Shown here one piece after another: positions 35,594 through 45,223 of a stretch of 64,000 nt of DNA (positions are counted from its first letter, which is position 1; each line of letters begins with the position of its first letter). The notes under the pieces were generated by a model. The model saw only the letters and a list, made by a program, of their open reading frames with translations, ran no database searches and was not told the origin of the DNA. Source of the stretch: Azotobacter beijerinckii (GTDB taxonomy: Bacteria; Pseudomonadota; Gammaproteobacteria; Pseudomonadales; Pseudomonadaceae); NCBI RefSeq assembly GCF_900110885.1, contig NZ_FOFJ01000002.1, positions 62,001 to 126,000 on the forward strand, in the 5' to 3' direction. The position numbers and the translations under genes were made by a program.

Positions 35594-38030
35594 GCTCATC
35601 TCCCACAGTCAGGAAGAACTCGCCGCACTGTTCCGCGCCGAACTGGCCAGCGGCGTCGGCCGCAGCGTCAAGCACGAGAGCGCGGCCAAGCACGTGACCG
35701 GCGAGGCGCTCTACGTCGACGACCGCCTGGAATTCCCCAACCAGCTGCACGTCTACGCGCGCCTGTCCGAGCGCGCCCACGCACGCATCCTCAGGATCGA
35801 CACCGCGCCCTGCTACGCGATCCCCGGCGTGGCCATCGCCATCACCAGCGCCGACGTGCCCGGCAAGCTGGACATCGGCCCGGTGTTTCCCGGCGATCCG
35901 CTGCTCGCCGACGGCACCGTGCAGTACCTCGGCCAGCCGGTGCTGGCGGTGGCCGCCGACAGCCTGGAGAACGCCCGCCGCGCGGCGCTGGCGGCGGTGA
36001 TCGAATACGAGGATCTGGAGCCGGTGCTGACGGTGGACGAGGCCCTGCGCCGCCGGCAGTTCGTCCTCGACAGCCACAGCCACAAGCGCGGCGACGCCGC
36101 CACGGCGCTGGCCGGTGCCCCCCATCGCCTCGCCGGCAGCCTGCGGATCGGCGGCCAGGAGCATTTCTACCTGGAGACGCAGATCGCCGCGGTGCTGCCT
36201 ACCGAGGACGGCGGCATGCTGGTCCACAGCTCGACCCAGCACCCCACCGAGGTGCAGAAGCTGGTCGCCGAGGTGCTCGGCGTGCCGATGAACAAGGTGG
36301 AGGTGGACATGCGCCGCATGGGCGGCGGCTTCGGCGGCAAGGAAACCCAGGCCGCGGCGCCGGCCTGCCTGTGCGCGGTGATCGCCCGCCTGACCGGGCG
36401 GCCGACCAAGATGCGCCTGCCGCGCAGCGAGGACATGCGGATCACCGGCAAGCGCCACCCCTTCCAGTTGGAGTACGAGGTCGGCTTCGACGACGACGGC
36501 CGCCTGCACGGCGTGCACATCCAGCTGGCGGCCAACTGCGGCTATTCGCCGGACCTCTCCGGGGCCATCGTCGACCGCGCGATGTTCCACGCCGACAACG
36601 CCTACTACCTGGGCGAGGCGCTGATCGACGGCCACCGCTGCAAGACCAACCTGGCCTCCAACACCGCCTTTCGCGGCTTCGGCGGCCCGCAGGGGATGCT
36701 CGCCATCGAGGAGATCATGGACGCCATCGCCCGCCGGCTCGGCAAGGACCCGCTGGCGGTGCGCAGGCTCAACTACTACGGCAAGACCGAGCGCAACGTC
36801 ACCCACTACCACCAGACGGTGGAGCACAACCTGCTCGAGGAGATGACCGCCGAGCTGGAGGAAAGCTGCGCCTACGCCGCGCGCCGCGAGGAGATCCGCG
36901 CCTTCAACGCGCATAGCCCGGTGCTGAAGAAGGGCCTGGCGCTGACCCCGGTGAAGTTCGGCATCAGCTTCACCTCGAGCTTTCTCAACCAGGCCGGCGC
37001 GCTGCTGCACGTCTACACCGACGGCAGCATCCACCTCAACCACGGCGGCACCGAGATGGGCCAGGGCCTCAACACCAAGGTCGCCCAAGTGGTCGCCGAG
37101 GTGTTCCAGGTGAACATCGCGCGCATCCAGATCAGCCCGGCGAACACCGGCAAGGTGCCCAACACCTCGCCCACCGCCGCCTCCAGCGGCGCCGACCTGA
37201 ACGGCAAGGCGGCCAAGGAGGCCGCGCAGACCATCAAGCAGCGCCTGGTCGAATTCGCCGCCCGGCACTGGCAGGTCGGCGAGGAAGACGTGCAGTTCAG
37301 GAACGGCCAGGTGCGCATCCGCGACCGCTACCTGAGCTTCGAGGAGCTGATCCAGGCGGCCTACGTCGGCCAGGTGTCGCTCTCCAGCACCGGCTTCTAC
37401 CGCACGCCGAAGATCTACTACGACCGCGCCCAGGCGCGCGGCCGGCCGTTCTACTACTACGCCTTCGGCATGGCCTGTTCGGAGGTGCTGGTCGACACCC
37501 TGACCGGCGAGTACCGCCTGTTGCGCGCCGACATCCTCCACGATGTCGGCGCCTCGCTGAACCCGGCCATCGACATCGGCCAGGTCGAGGGCGGCTTCGT
37601 CCAGGGCATGGGCTGGCTGACCAGCGAGGAGCTGGTCTGGGACGACCAGGGCCGGCTGCTCACCGCCGGGCCGGCCAGCTACAAGATCCCCACGGTCGCC
37701 GACGTGCCGGCCGACCTGCGGGTCAAGCTGGTGGAGAACCGCCGCAACCCGGAGGACACGGTGTTCCACTCCAAGGCCGTCGGCGAGCCGCCGTTCATGC
37801 TCGGCATCTCGGTGTGGTGCGCGATCAAGGACGCCGTGGCCAGCCTCGCTGACTACCGCCTGCAGCCCGCCATCGACGCCCCGGCGACCCCGGAGCGGGT
37901 GCTCTGGGGCGTGGAACAGATGAAAAAGCTGCACCAGGACGTAGGGCGGGTGCAACCCGCCGGACAGGGTCAAGGCGCAACTCCCAATGGCGGGTTGCAC
38001 CCGCCCTACGAATCGGGGAGCCACGCATGA
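35586..38030 (+). CDS. xdhB: Xanthine dehydrogenase large subunit (molybdopterin)
   Basis: 814 residues. Moco-binding motifs: GGGFGGKETQ, NTAFRGFGGPQGM, TEMGQGLNTKVAQ, SSGADLNGKA, and the catalytic base Glu in KAVGEPPFMLG. It oxidises hypoxanthine to xanthine and xanthine to urate. The last 27-30 residues (from about VGRVQPAGQ onward) are encoded by a perfect 21-bp inverted repeat and its loop. That tail is not part of the enzyme fold and looks like a REP element read through at the 3' end. The stop overlaps the xdhC start (ATGA). Confidence 0.95.
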   Translation: MSELISHSQEELAALFRAELASGVGRSVKHESAAKHVTGEALYVDDRLEFPNQLHVYARLSERAHARILRIDTAPCYAIPGVAIAITSADVPGKLDIGPVFPGDPLLADGTVQYLGQPVLAVAADSLENARRAALAAVIEYEDLEPVLTVDEALRRRQFVLDSHSHKRGDAATALAGAPHRLAGSLRIGGQEHFYLETQIAAVLPTEDGGMLVHSSTQHPTEVQKLVAEVLGVPMNKVEVDMRRMGGGFGGKETQAAAPACLCAVIARLTGRPTKMRLPRSEDMRITGKRHPFQLEYEVGFDDDGRLHGVHIQLAANCGYSPDLSGAIVDRAMFHADNAYYLGEALIDGHRCKTNLASNTAFRGFGGPQGMLAIEEIMDAIARRLGKDPLAVRRLNYYGKTERNVTHYHQTVEHNLLEEMTAELEESCAYAARREEIRAFNAHSPVLKKGLALTPVKFGISFTSSFLNQAGALLHVYTDGSIHLNHGGTEMGQGLNTKVAQVVAEVFQVNIARIQISPANTGKVPNTSPTAASSGADLNGKAAKEAAQTIKQRLVEFAARHWQVGEEDVQFRNGQVRIRDRYLSFEELIQAAYVGQVSLSSTGFYRTPKIYYDRAQARGRPFYYYAFGMACSEVLVDTLTGEYRLLRADILHDVGASLNPAIDIGQVEGGFVQGMGWLTSEELVWDDQGRLLTAGPASYKIPTVADVPADLRVKLVENRRNPEDTVFHSKAVGEPPFMLGISVWCAIKDAVASLADYRLQPAIDAPATPERVLWGVEQMKKLHQDVGRVQPAGQGQGATPNGGLHPPYESGSHA
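37941..38009. repeat. REP-like inverted repeat inside the 3' end of xdhB
   Basis: Arms 37941-37961 and 37989-38009 are perfect 21-bp inverted copies (starting GTAGGGCGGGTGCAACCC), separated by a 27-bp loop. The repeat stays in frame and is translated as the C-terminal tail of XdhB, ending 18 bp before the xdhC ATG. Confidence 0.9.
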
Positions 38031-38869
38031 GCAACATGAGCTGGATCGACGCCCTGGCCGAGCTCAAGCAACGCGGCGAGCCCTGCGTGCTGGTGACCAT
38101 CGTCGAGGAACAGGGCTCCACGCCGCGCAACGCCGGGGCGAAGATGGTGGTCGAGGGCGAGCGGCTGCACGACACCATCGGCGGCGGGCACCTGGAATTC
38201 AAGGCCATGCAGATCGCCCGCGAGATGCTGGAGAGTCGCAGCCAGGCCGCGCGCCTGGAGCGCTTCGCCCTTGGCGCCAGCCTCGGCCAGTGCTGCGGCG
38301 GCGCCACCGTGCTGCTGTTCGAGCCGCTGGGCCAGCCGCAGGCGCGCATCGCCCTGTTCGGTGCCGGCCACGTCGGCCGCGCCCTGGCGCCGCTGCTCGC
38401 CGGCCTGCCGTGCCGGCTGCGCTGGATCGATTCGCGCGAGGAGGAATTTCCCGATCCCCTGCCCGCCGCGGTGGAACGGGTGGTGAACGACGAGGTGCTC
38501 GAGGAGGTCGAGCGGATGCCCGCCGGCAGCTACTTCATCGTCATGACCCACGATCACCAGCTCGACCTGCAGCTCGCCGAGGCCATCCTCAAACGCAACG
38601 ACTTCGCCTACTTCGGGCTGATCGGCTCGAAGAGCAAGCGCGCCCGCTTCGAGCACCGCCTGCACGAACGCGGCCTGGCCGCCGAGACGGTGCAGCGCAT
38701 GCGCTGCCCGATGGGCCTGCCCGAGGTGAAGGGCAAGCTGCCGCTGGAGATCGCCATCTCCATCGCCGGCGAGGTGATCGCCACCTACAACGCCCGTTTC
38801 GGCGAAGAGAGCCAGGGCGGCGAGCGCATCGCCAAACTGTTGCCGGCCTCGCGGCGCAGCCCGGCCTGA
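38027..38869 (+). CDS. xdhC: Xanthine dehydrogenase accessory protein XdhC
   Basis: 280 residues. XdhC/CoxI N-terminal part (PCVLVTIVEEQGSTPRNAGAKM, TIGGGHLEFKA with QCCGGATV) and a C-terminal Rossmann part (IALFGAGHVGRALAPLL; IGSKSKRARFEHRL). The family binds Moco, aids its sulfuration and inserts it into XdhB. It is coupled to xdhB by a 4-bp overlap; a strong REP hairpin starts 12 bp after the stop. Confidence 0.94.
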   Translation: MSNMSWIDALAELKQRGEPCVLVTIVEEQGSTPRNAGAKMVVEGERLHDTIGGGHLEFKAMQIAREMLESRSQAARLERFALGASLGQCCGGATVLLFEPLGQPQARIALFGAGHVGRALAPLLAGLPCRLRWIDSREEEFPDPLPAAVERVVNDEVLEEVERMPAGSYFIVMTHDHQLDLQLAEAILKRNDFAYFGLIGSKSKRARFEHRLHERGLAAETVQRMRCPMGLPEVKGKLPLEIAISIAGEVIATYNARFGEESQGGERIAKLLPASRRSPA

Positions 38870-38880
38870 ATGACCTCTCG

Positions 38881-38944
38881 GTAGGAGCCAGCTTGCTGGC
38901 GATCAGCTCTCTGCGAGGAGTATCGCCAGCAAGCTGGCTCCTAC
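38881..38944. repeat. REP element with perfect 23-bp arms
   Basis: Arms 38881-38903 and 38922-38944 are exact inverted copies beginning GTAGGAGCCAGCTTGCTGGC, with an 18-bp loop. This matches the GTAGGAGC REP type common in Pseudomonas. Position between xdhC and guaD suggests mRNA 3'-end stabilisation or attenuation within the cluster. Confidence 0.88.
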
Positions 38945-38981
38945 CTTGTCGAGACCGACTCAACACATGAAGGACCGCCCG

Positions 38982-40289
38982 ATGCACGTCCACCGCGCCG
39001 CCCTGCTCCACTGCCTCGCCGATCCCCGCGAGGTCGGCATCGAGCACTCCTACCAGTACTTCGAGGACGGCCTGCTGCTGGTCGAGGACGGCAAGATCGC
39101 GCAGATCGGCGATGCCGCCAGCCTGCTGCCGATCCTGCCCGCCGGAGTCAAAATGACCGAGCACCGCGACGCGCTGATCGTTCCCGGCTTCGTCGATACC
39201 CACATCCACTACCCCCAGGTGGACGTGATCGCCTCCTACGGCACCCAGCTGCTGGAATGGCTGGAGACCTACACCTTCCCCGCCGAGGCGCGCTTCGCCG
39301 ACCCGGAGCATGCCCGCGCCCAGGCGCGCTTCTTCCTCGCCGAACTCCTGCGCAACGGCACCACCACCGCGCTGGTGTTCGCCACCGTGCACCCGCAGTC
39401 GGTGGACGCCTTCTTCGCGGAGGCGAGCCGGCTCGATCTGCGGATGATCGCCGGCAAGGTGCTGATGGACCGCAACGCCCCGGACGACCTGCGCGACGAC
39501 GCCGCCTCCGGCTACGACGAGAGCAAGACACTGATCGAGCGCTGGCACGGCAAGGGCCGTCTGCACTACGCCGTCACCCCGCGCTTCGCGCCGACCAGCA
39601 CGCCCGAGCAGCTCGAGCTGGCCGGTCGGCTGCTGCGCGAATACCCCGGCCTCTACCTGCACACCCACCTCTCCGAGAACCGTGCGGAGATCGAGTGGGT
39701 CAAGGAACTGTTCCCCGAGCGCCAGCACTACCTGGACGTCTACGACCATTACCGCCTGCTCGGCGCCCGCTCGGTGTTCGCCCACGGCATCCATCTCTGC
39801 GACGACGAGTGCCGGCGCCTCGGCACGAGCGGCTCGGCGGTGGCCTTCTGCCCGACCTCGAACCTGTTCCTCGGCAGCGGCCTGTTCGACCTGGCCAGGC
39901 TGGAGGGGCACGGCGTGCGCGTCGGCCTGGGCACCGACGTCGGCGGCGGCACCAGCTTCTCCCAGTTGCAGAGCCTCAACGAGGCCTACAAGGTGCTGCA
40001 GCTGCAGGGGCAGCAGCTCGATCCGTTCAAGGCGCTGTACCTGGCCACCCTCGGCGGCGCCCGGGCGCTCTACCTGGACGCGCACATCGGCAACCTGCAG
40101 CAGGGCAAGGACGCCGACTTTGTGGTGCTGGACTGCAAGGCCACGCCGCTGCTCGCCCGCCGCCTGGAACAGGCGCGCAGCCTTAAGGAAAAACTCTTCG
40201 CCCTGACGATCCTCGGCGACGACCGGGCGGTGCGGGAAACCTTCGCCGCCGGGCGTTCGCTGCACCGGCGCGACCGGCCCCAGCCGTAG
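38982..40289 (+). CDS. guaD: Guanine deaminase
   Basis: 435 residues from ATG 38982, chosen because AAGGA lies 8 bases upstream; the frame opens at a TTG 36 bp earlier. Amidohydrolase metal site PGFVDTHIHYPQVD, HTHLSENRAEIEWV, FAHGIHLCDDE and GLGTDVGGGTSFS match guanine deaminases (GuaD). It converts guanine to xanthine, the XdhAB substrate, in the cytoplasm. Confidence 0.94.
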   Translation: MHVHRAALLHCLADPREVGIEHSYQYFEDGLLLVEDGKIAQIGDAASLLPILPAGVKMTEHRDALIVPGFVDTHIHYPQVDVIASYGTQLLEWLETYTFPAEARFADPEHARAQARFFLAELLRNGTTTALVFATVHPQSVDAFFAEASRLDLRMIAGKVLMDRNAPDDLRDDAASGYDESKTLIERWHGKGRLHYAVTPRFAPTSTPEQLELAGRLLREYPGLYLHTHLSENRAEIEWVKELFPERQHYLDVYDHYRLLGARSVFAHGIHLCDDECRRLGTSGSAVAFCPTSNLFLGSGLFDLARLEGHGVRVGLGTDVGGGTSFSQLQSLNEAYKVLQLQGQQLDPFKALYLATLGGARALYLDAHIGNLQQGKDADFVVLDCKATPLLARRLEQARSLKEKLFALTILGDDRAVRETFAAGRSLHRRDRPQP

Positions 40290-40291
40290 GC

Positions 40292-40315
40292 TGGAAAACC
40301 GCGCAGCGTTTTCCA
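40292..40315. terminator. Hairpin between convergent guaD and uraH
   Basis: TGGAAAACCGC and GCGTTTTCCA form a stem with one bulge and a GCA loop. The A/T tracts on both sides make it usable from both directions. The sequence is a relative of the degenerate repeat at 34080. Confidence 0.65.
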
Positions 40316-40335
40316 CCGGCAGTACCGGCGACCTC

Positions 40336-40686
40336 TCAACTCCCCCGGTAGGTCGAATACCCGTAGGGCGATACCAGCAGCGGTACGTGGTAATGCCCCT
40401 CGCCGCTCAGCCCGACGCGCAGCACCACCACGTCGAGAAAGGCCGGCTCGGCCAGGCTCGACCCACGGCGGCGGTAGTAGTCGCCGGCATGGAAGTGCAA
40501 CTCGTAGATACCGGCGCGAAACGCCTCGCCCTCCAGCAGCGGCGCGTCGCAGCGCCCGTCGGCGTTGGTCACGGCCTGCGCCAGCAGCTGCCGCTGTTCG
40601 CCGTCGAGACGGTAGAGGTCGATGGCGATGCCTGTGCCGGGGCAGCCGTGGGTGGTGTCGAGCACGTGGGTGGTCAGTCTGGCCAT
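40336..40686 (-). CDS. uraH: 5-hydroxyisourate hydrolase
   Basis: 116 residues, the normal length of transthyretin-like HIU hydrolases. Catalytic signatures: the MARLTTHVLDTTHGCPG start (His), an internal HYHVPLLVSPYGYSTY segment and the diagnostic YRGS C-terminus. It hydrolyses the product of urate oxidation to OHCU. ATG 40686 fits the conserved N-terminus; an AGGAGG lies about 25 bases upstream, so an earlier Met (adding MQEEGAAGSAVP) cannot be excluded. It is divergent from puuE. Confidence 0.93.
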   Translation of the reverse strand: MARLTTHVLDTTHGCPGTGIAIDLYRLDGEQRQLLAQAVTNADGRCDAPLLEGEAFRAGIYELHFHAGDYYRRRGSSLAEPAFLDVVVLRVGLSGEGHYHVPLLVSPYGYSTYRGS

Positions 40687-40801
40687 GGGTACTGCGGAGC
40701 CGGCGGCCCCTTCCTCCTGCATCCGGATGAGCGGTAGATTTGCAGGAAATACCCTTGTCCCGATAGTTTCAAGCCCAGACACCCGCCGACAGGAGAGTCC
40801 C

Positions 40802-41731
40802 GTGACCAGCCCCTATCCCCGCGACCTGATCGGTTACGCCGGCCAGCCGCCCCACCCGCAGTGGCCGGGCGAGGCGCGCATCGCCCTGTCCTTCGTGCTC
40901 AACTACGAGGAAGGCGGCGAGCGCTGCATCCTCCACGGCGACCAGGAGTCCGAGGCCTTCCTCTCCGAGATGGTCGCCGCCCAGCCGCTGCCGGGCGTGC
41001 GCAACCTGTGCATGGAGTCGCTCTACGAATACGGCAGCCGCGCCGGGGTCTGGCGCCTGCTCGAGCTGTTCCGCCGCGAGGGCGTTCCGCTGACCGTGTT
41101 CGCCGTGGCCATGGCCGCCGAGCGCCACCCCGAGATCATCAGGACGATGGTCGCCGACGGCCACGAGATCTGCAGCCACGGCTACCGCTGGATCGACTAC
41201 CAGTACCTGGACGAGGCCGAGGAGAAGACGCACCTGGACCGGGCCATCGACATCCTCGCGCGGATCGCCGGCGAGCGCCCGCTCGGCTGGTACACCGGGC
41301 GCCTCGGCCCCAACACCCGCCGGCTGGTGCGCGAGGAAGGCGGCTTTCTCTACGACTCGGACGCCTACGACGACGACCTGCCCTATTGGGACCCGGCCTC
41401 CAGCGCGGCAAAACCCCATCTGGTGATCCCCTACACCCTGGACACCAACGACATGCGCTTCACCCAGGTGCAGGGCTTCAACAGCGGCGACGACTTCTTC
41501 ACCTATCTCAAGGACGCCTTCGACGTGCTCTACGCCGAGGGCGAGGCCGGCGCGCCTAAGATGCTCTCGATCGGCATGCACTGCCGTCTGCTCGGCCGTC
41601 CGGCGCGCTTCGCCGCCCTGCAGCGCTTCGTCGATTACGTGAAGGGCCACGACAAGGTCTGGTTCGCCCGGCGCGTCGACATCGCCCGCCACTGGCATGT
41701 CACCCACCCCTTCCCGGGAGCCGGCCAATGA
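40802..41731 (+). CDS. puuE: Cofactor-free allantoinase PuuE (polysaccharide deacetylase fold)
   Basis: 309 residues beginning at GTG 40802 with AGGAGAG 8 bases upstream. The family start [19 protein letters not shown] is clear, followed by [12 protein letters not shown] and [14 protein letters not shown]. NodB-fold allantoinases of this family hydrolyse allantoin to allantoate without metal. The stop overlaps uraD by 4 bp (ATGA). Confidence 0.94.
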   Translation: MTSPYPRDLIGYAGQPPHPQWPGEARIALSFVLNYEEGGERCILHGDQESEAFLSEMVAAQPLPGVRNLCMESLYEYGSRAGVWRLLELFRREGVPLTVFAVAMAAERHPEIIRTMVADGHEICSHGYRWIDYQYLDEAEEKTHLDRAIDILARIAGERPLGWYTGRLGPNTRRLVREEGGFLYDSDAYDDDLPYWDPASSAAKPHLVIPYTLDTNDMRFTQVQGFNSGDDFFTYLKDAFDVLYAEGEAGAPKMLSIGMHCRLLGRPARFAALQRFVDYVKGHDKVWFARRVDIARHWHVTHPFPGAGQ

Positions 41732-42243
41732 CCGCCTTCGCCACCGTAAAGCCCTCGGCCCTGTCCCGCGAGGCCTTCGTCGAAACCTTCGGCGGCGTCT
41801 ACGAGCATTCGCCGTGGATCGCCGAAACACTGTTCGCTCAAGGCATCAGCGCTGCGGACGACGACATCGAACGCCTGCACGCGCGCCTGGCGCAGGTCGT
41901 CCGCACGGCGCCCCGCGCGGCGCAGCTGGCGCTGATCCAGGCCCACCCGGACCTGGCCGGCAAGGCCGCGGTGCGCGGCGAGCTGAGCGCGGCCAGCACG
42001 GCCGAGCAGGCCGGCGCCGGCATCCAGGACTGCACGGCCGAGGAGTTCGAGCGCTTCGAGCGCCTCAACGCCGCCTACAAGACACGCTTCGGCTTCGTCT
42101 TCATCATGGCGGTGAAGGGCAGCGACCGGCAGCGAATCCTCGCCGCCTTCGAGGAGCGCCTGAACCACACGCCCGAGCAGGAATTCGCCCGCGCCCTGGC
42201 CGAAATCGACAAGATCGCCCTGTTCCGCCTGCAGGCGATGTAA
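41728..42243 (+). CDS. uraD: OHCU decarboxylase
   Basis: 171 residues, all-helical family. Catalytic His region [15 protein letters not shown] and the end motif [13 protein letters not shown] are typical. It decarboxylates 2-oxo-4-hydroxy-4-carboxy-5-ureidoimidazoline to S-allantoin, which is passed to PuuE encoded just upstream. It is translationally coupled to puuE; the next start is within 10 bp. Confidence 0.94.
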   Translation: MTAFATVKPSALSREAFVETFGGVYEHSPWIAETLFAQGISAADDDIERLHARLAQVVRTAPRAAQLALIQAHPDLAGKAAVRGELSAASTAEQAGAGIQDCTAEEFERFERLNAAYKTRFGFVFIMAVKGSDRQRILAAFEERLNHTPEQEFARALAEIDKIALFRLQAM

Positions 42244-42251
42244 GGATGCCC

Positions 42252-43247
42252 ATGAAAAAATACGCCGCCCCCTTCGAGAAATACCTCAACCTCGCCGACG
42301 CCCGCCTCGGCACCCGCGCCCTCTACGTCACCGACGACTGGTTCGCGCCGGTCGAGCGGATGCTCCAGCCCACCGAGCCCGAGTGGAAGGAAGGCGTCTA
42401 CGACGACAACGGCAAGTGGATGGACGGCTGGGAGTCGCGGCGCAAGCGCTTCGAGGGCTACGACCACGCGGTGCTGCGCCTCGGCGTGCCCGGCACGATC
42501 AAGGGCGTGGACATCGACACCCGCTACTTCACCGGCAACTACCCGCCGTCCGCCTCGCTGGAGGCCTGCTTCCTCGCCGAAGGAGATCCCGACGAGCACA
42601 CCGAATGGGTCGAGGTGCTGCCGGCGGTGGAGCTGCAGGGCAACAGCCACCACTACCACGCCATCGCCGACCAGCGTCCCTGGAGCCACCTGCGCTTCAA
42701 CATCTACCCGGACGGCGGCGTGGCGCGCCTGCGCGTCTACGGCATCCCGCACCGCGACTGGAGCGCGGTCGACGCCGACGAGCCGCTCGACCTGGCCGCC
42801 GCGCTCAACGGCGGGCGCGCCCTGGCCTGCTCCGACGAGCACTTCGGGCGCATGGGCAACCTGCTCAATCCGGGACGCGGGATGAACATGGGCGACGGCT
42901 GGGAAACCGCGCGGCGGCGCACGCCGGGCAACGACTGGGTGATCGTCGCCCTCGGCCATCCCGGCGAGATCGAGCGGATCGTCGTCGACACCCTGCACTT
43001 CAAGGGCAACTACCCGGATAGCTGCTCGATCCAGGCGGCCTTCGTCAAGGGCGGCACCGACAGCCAGATCGAGACCCAGAGCCTGTTCTGGCGCGAGCTG
43101 CTGCCCAACCGGAAGCTCTCGATGCACCAGGAGCACGAATTCGTCGAAGAGATCGCCCCGCTCGGGCCGATCACCCACGTGCGCCTGAACGTCTTCCCCG
43201 ACGGCGGCGTCAGCCGCCTGCGGCTGTTCGGCCGGCTGGCCAGATAG
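42252..43247 (+). CDS. alc: Allantoicase
   Basis: 331 residues. Two homologous jelly-roll repeats are visible from paired motifs: [20 protein letters not shown] / [18 protein letters not shown] and [19 protein letters not shown] / [19 protein letters not shown]. The enzyme splits allantoate into ureidoglycolate and urea. ATG 42252 is preferred over 42246 because TAAGGA overlaps the earlier codon. Confidence 0.94.
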   Translation: MKKYAAPFEKYLNLADARLGTRALYVTDDWFAPVERMLQPTEPEWKEGVYDDNGKWMDGWESRRKRFEGYDHAVLRLGVPGTIKGVDIDTRYFTGNYPPSASLEACFLAEGDPDEHTEWVEVLPAVELQGNSHHYHAIADQRPWSHLRFNIYPDGGVARLRVYGIPHRDWSAVDADEPLDLAAALNGGRALACSDEHFGRMGNLLNPGRGMNMGDGWETARRRTPGNDWVIVALGHPGEIERIVVDTLHFKGNYPDSCSIQAAFVKGGTDSQIETQSLFWRELLPNRKLSMHQEHEFVEEIAPLGPITHVRLNVFPDGGVSRLRLFGRLAR

Positions 43248-43290
43248 CCGGCGGATTTGAAACTGCCATTTTTCATTGAGAGCCCAGTCC

Positions 43291-43791
43291 ATGCGCACCC
43301 TGAGCATCGAACCCCTGAGCAAGGCCGCCTTCGCCCCCTTCGGCGAGGTGATCGAGACCGAGGGCAGCGACTACTTCATGATCAACAACGGCTCGACCCG
43401 CCGCTACCATGCCCTCGCCCGGGTACAGACCGCCGCGCCCGAGGACCAGGCCATCCTCAGCATCTTCGTCGCCCGGACGCTGCCCCTGCCGCTGACCATC
43501 CGCATGCTGGAGCGCCACCCGCAGGGCAGCCAGGCCTTCGTGCCGCTGCGCGGCAACCCCTTCCTGATCGTGGTCGCCCCACCGGGGGATGCCCCGCATC
43601 CGGAACAGGTGCGCGCCTTCCTCAGCAACGGCCGGCAGGGTGTCAACTACCAGCGCGGCGTCTGGCACCACCCAGTGCTGGCGCTGGCGGACGACGACGA
43701 ATTCCTGGTGATCGACCGCAGCGGCGCCGGCGCCAACTGCGACGAGCATTTCTTCGGCGAAGACGAGCAACTGCTCCTGCGCCATCCGTGA
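43291..43791 (+). CDS. allA: Ureidoglycolate lyase
   Basis: 166 residues, AllA cupin family: IEPLSKAAFAPFGEVIE at the start, SIFVARTLPLPLTIRMLERH, and GRQGVNYQRGVWHHPVLAL. It converts ureidoglycolate to glyoxylate and urea, the end of the ring-opened purine route. The glyoxylate can enter malate synthase G encoded at 17484-19661. Confidence 0.93.
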   Translation: MRTLSIEPLSKAAFAPFGEVIETEGSDYFMINNGSTRRYHALARVQTAAPEDQAILSIFVARTLPLPLTIRMLERHPQGSQAFVPLRGNPFLIVVAPPGDAPHPEQVRAFLSNGRQGVNYQRGVWHHPVLALADDDEFLVIDRSGAGANCDEHFFGEDEQLLLRHP

Positions 43792-43829
43792 CAGACAGGG
43801 TCCGCCGCCGCGGGCCAGAGGTATCTTGC

Positions 43830-45020
43830 GTGGAAGCACACCTGACCGAATGGCTGAACCTCGCCATCCGCTGGATTCACATGATCGTCGGCATCGCCTG
43901 GATCGGCGCTTCCTTCTATTTCGTCTGGCTGGAGAACAACCTCGACCGGCGCAATCCCCGCGAAGGACTCGCCGGCGATCTCTGGGCGATCCACGGCGGC
44001 GGCATCTATCACCTGGAGAAGTACAAACTGGCCCCGCCGCGCATGCCGGAAAAGCTCCACTGGTTCAAGTGGGAGGCCTACAGCACCTGGCTGTCCGGCG
44101 TCGCCCTGCTCAGCGCGGTCTACTACCTGAACCCGAACCTCTACCTGCTCGCCCCCGGCAGCGCACTGCCGCCGGCGGCAGCGGTGGCGCTGGGCTTCGG
44201 TTCGCTGATCGCCGGCTGGTTCGTCTACGACCGGCTGTGCGACTCGCCGCTGGGCCGGCGCCCGGCGCTGCTCGGCGGCCTGCTCTTCGTGCTGGTCGTC
44301 CTCGCCGCCTGGGGCTACAGCCTGGCGTTCGGCGGCCGCGCCGCCTACATCCATACCGGTGCGCTGATCGGCACCCTGATGGTCGGCAACGTGTTCCGCA
44401 TCATCATGCCGGCCCAGCGCGACTTGGTGAGCGCCATCGAGCAGGGCCGCGCACCGGACCCGCGCCTGCCGGCCAAGGGCCTCCTGCGCTCGCGGCACAA
44501 CAATTACCTGACCCTACCGGTGCTGTTCATCATGATCAGCAACCACTTCCCCAGCACCTACGGCAACCCCTGGAACTGGGCGATCCTCGCTGCTCTTTCG
44601 GCGCTCTCGGTGCTGGTACGCCACTACTTCAACACCCGCCACGCCAGCCAGCGCTTCGCCTGGGCGCTGCCGGCCGCCGCCCTCGGGCTGCTCTGCCTGG
44701 CCTTCGTCAGCGCGCCGCGGCAGACGCCCGTGCCGGCCGCCGGCAGCACGCCGCCGGCCGGCCAGTTCGCCCGGGTCGCCGCGGTGATCGAGGAGCGCTG
44801 CACGGTCTGCCATTCCGCCAGGCCCACCAGCCCGCTGTTCGCCAGCGCGCCGGGCGGGGTGATGCTCGACAGCCCCGCGCAGATCCGCGCCCTGGCGCCG
44901 AAGATCCACGCCCAGGCGGTGGCCAGCCAGCTCATGCCGCTCGGCAACCTCACCGGCATGACGGTGGAAGAACGCGAGCTGATCGGCGCCTGGATCGCTG
45001 CGGGGGCGCGGATCGACTGA
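43830..45020 (+). CDS. puuD: Membrane urate oxidase PuuD with fused cytochrome c
   Basis: 396 residues beginning at GTG 43830. The N-terminal domain (residues 1-290) has about seven or eight membrane helices and begins EWLNLAIRWIHMIVGIAWIG. A periplasmic cytochrome c tail carries CTVCH (324-328) and the likely Met ligand in SQLMPLGN. PuuD proteins oxidise urate to 5-hydroxyisourate and pass electrons to the respiratory chain, so no H2O2 is made. It explains the absence of a soluble uricase gene in an otherwise complete pathway. Confidence 0.93.
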   Translation: MEAHLTEWLNLAIRWIHMIVGIAWIGASFYFVWLENNLDRRNPREGLAGDLWAIHGGGIYHLEKYKLAPPRMPEKLHWFKWEAYSTWLSGVALLSAVYYLNPNLYLLAPGSALPPAAAVALGFGSLIAGWFVYDRLCDSPLGRRPALLGGLLFVLVVLAAWGYSLAFGGRAAYIHTGALIGTLMVGNVFRIIMPAQRDLVSAIEQGRAPDPRLPAKGLLRSRHNNYLTLPVLFIMISNHFPSTYGNPWNWAILAALSALSVLVRHYFNTRHASQRFAWALPAAALGLLCLAFVSAPRQTPVPAAGSTPPAGQFARVAAVIEERCTVCHSARPTSPLFASAPGGVMLDSPAQIRALAPKIHAQAVASQLMPLGNLTGMTVEERELIGAWIAAGARID

Positions 45021-45119
45021 AGCGGGCGGACATCGCACATTTATTGACCGCCGGCGGTGTTTCGCCGTCCGCAATGCCGCACAGTCGGAACAGGAGCTAG
45101 CCCATGGCGGTGCCGCGCA

Positions 45120-45137
45120 ATTGGCAATCCTGCCAAT
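45120..45137. promoter_or_regulatory. Inverted repeat upstream of mmsA
   Basis: ATTGGCA-ATCC-TGCCAAT is a perfect 7-bp inverted repeat with a 4-bp spacer, 86 bp before the mmsA ATG. It is a candidate operator. No regulator gene is adjacent, so the binding protein is unknown. Confidence 0.45.
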
Positions 45138-45223
45138 GGCACCGGCCCTGTCCCGCTGCTAGCCTCCTAGACAGAGTCCGCCCCAGCGTCGGGCGAGGAC
45201 AAAAAGAACAATGGGGGTTCCCC

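Noticed and set aside
38867..38944. REP hairpin after xdhC as a classic intrinsic terminator
   Set aside because: No T-tract follows, the stem matches a dispersed REP type, and guaD downstream is probably part of the same regulated group.
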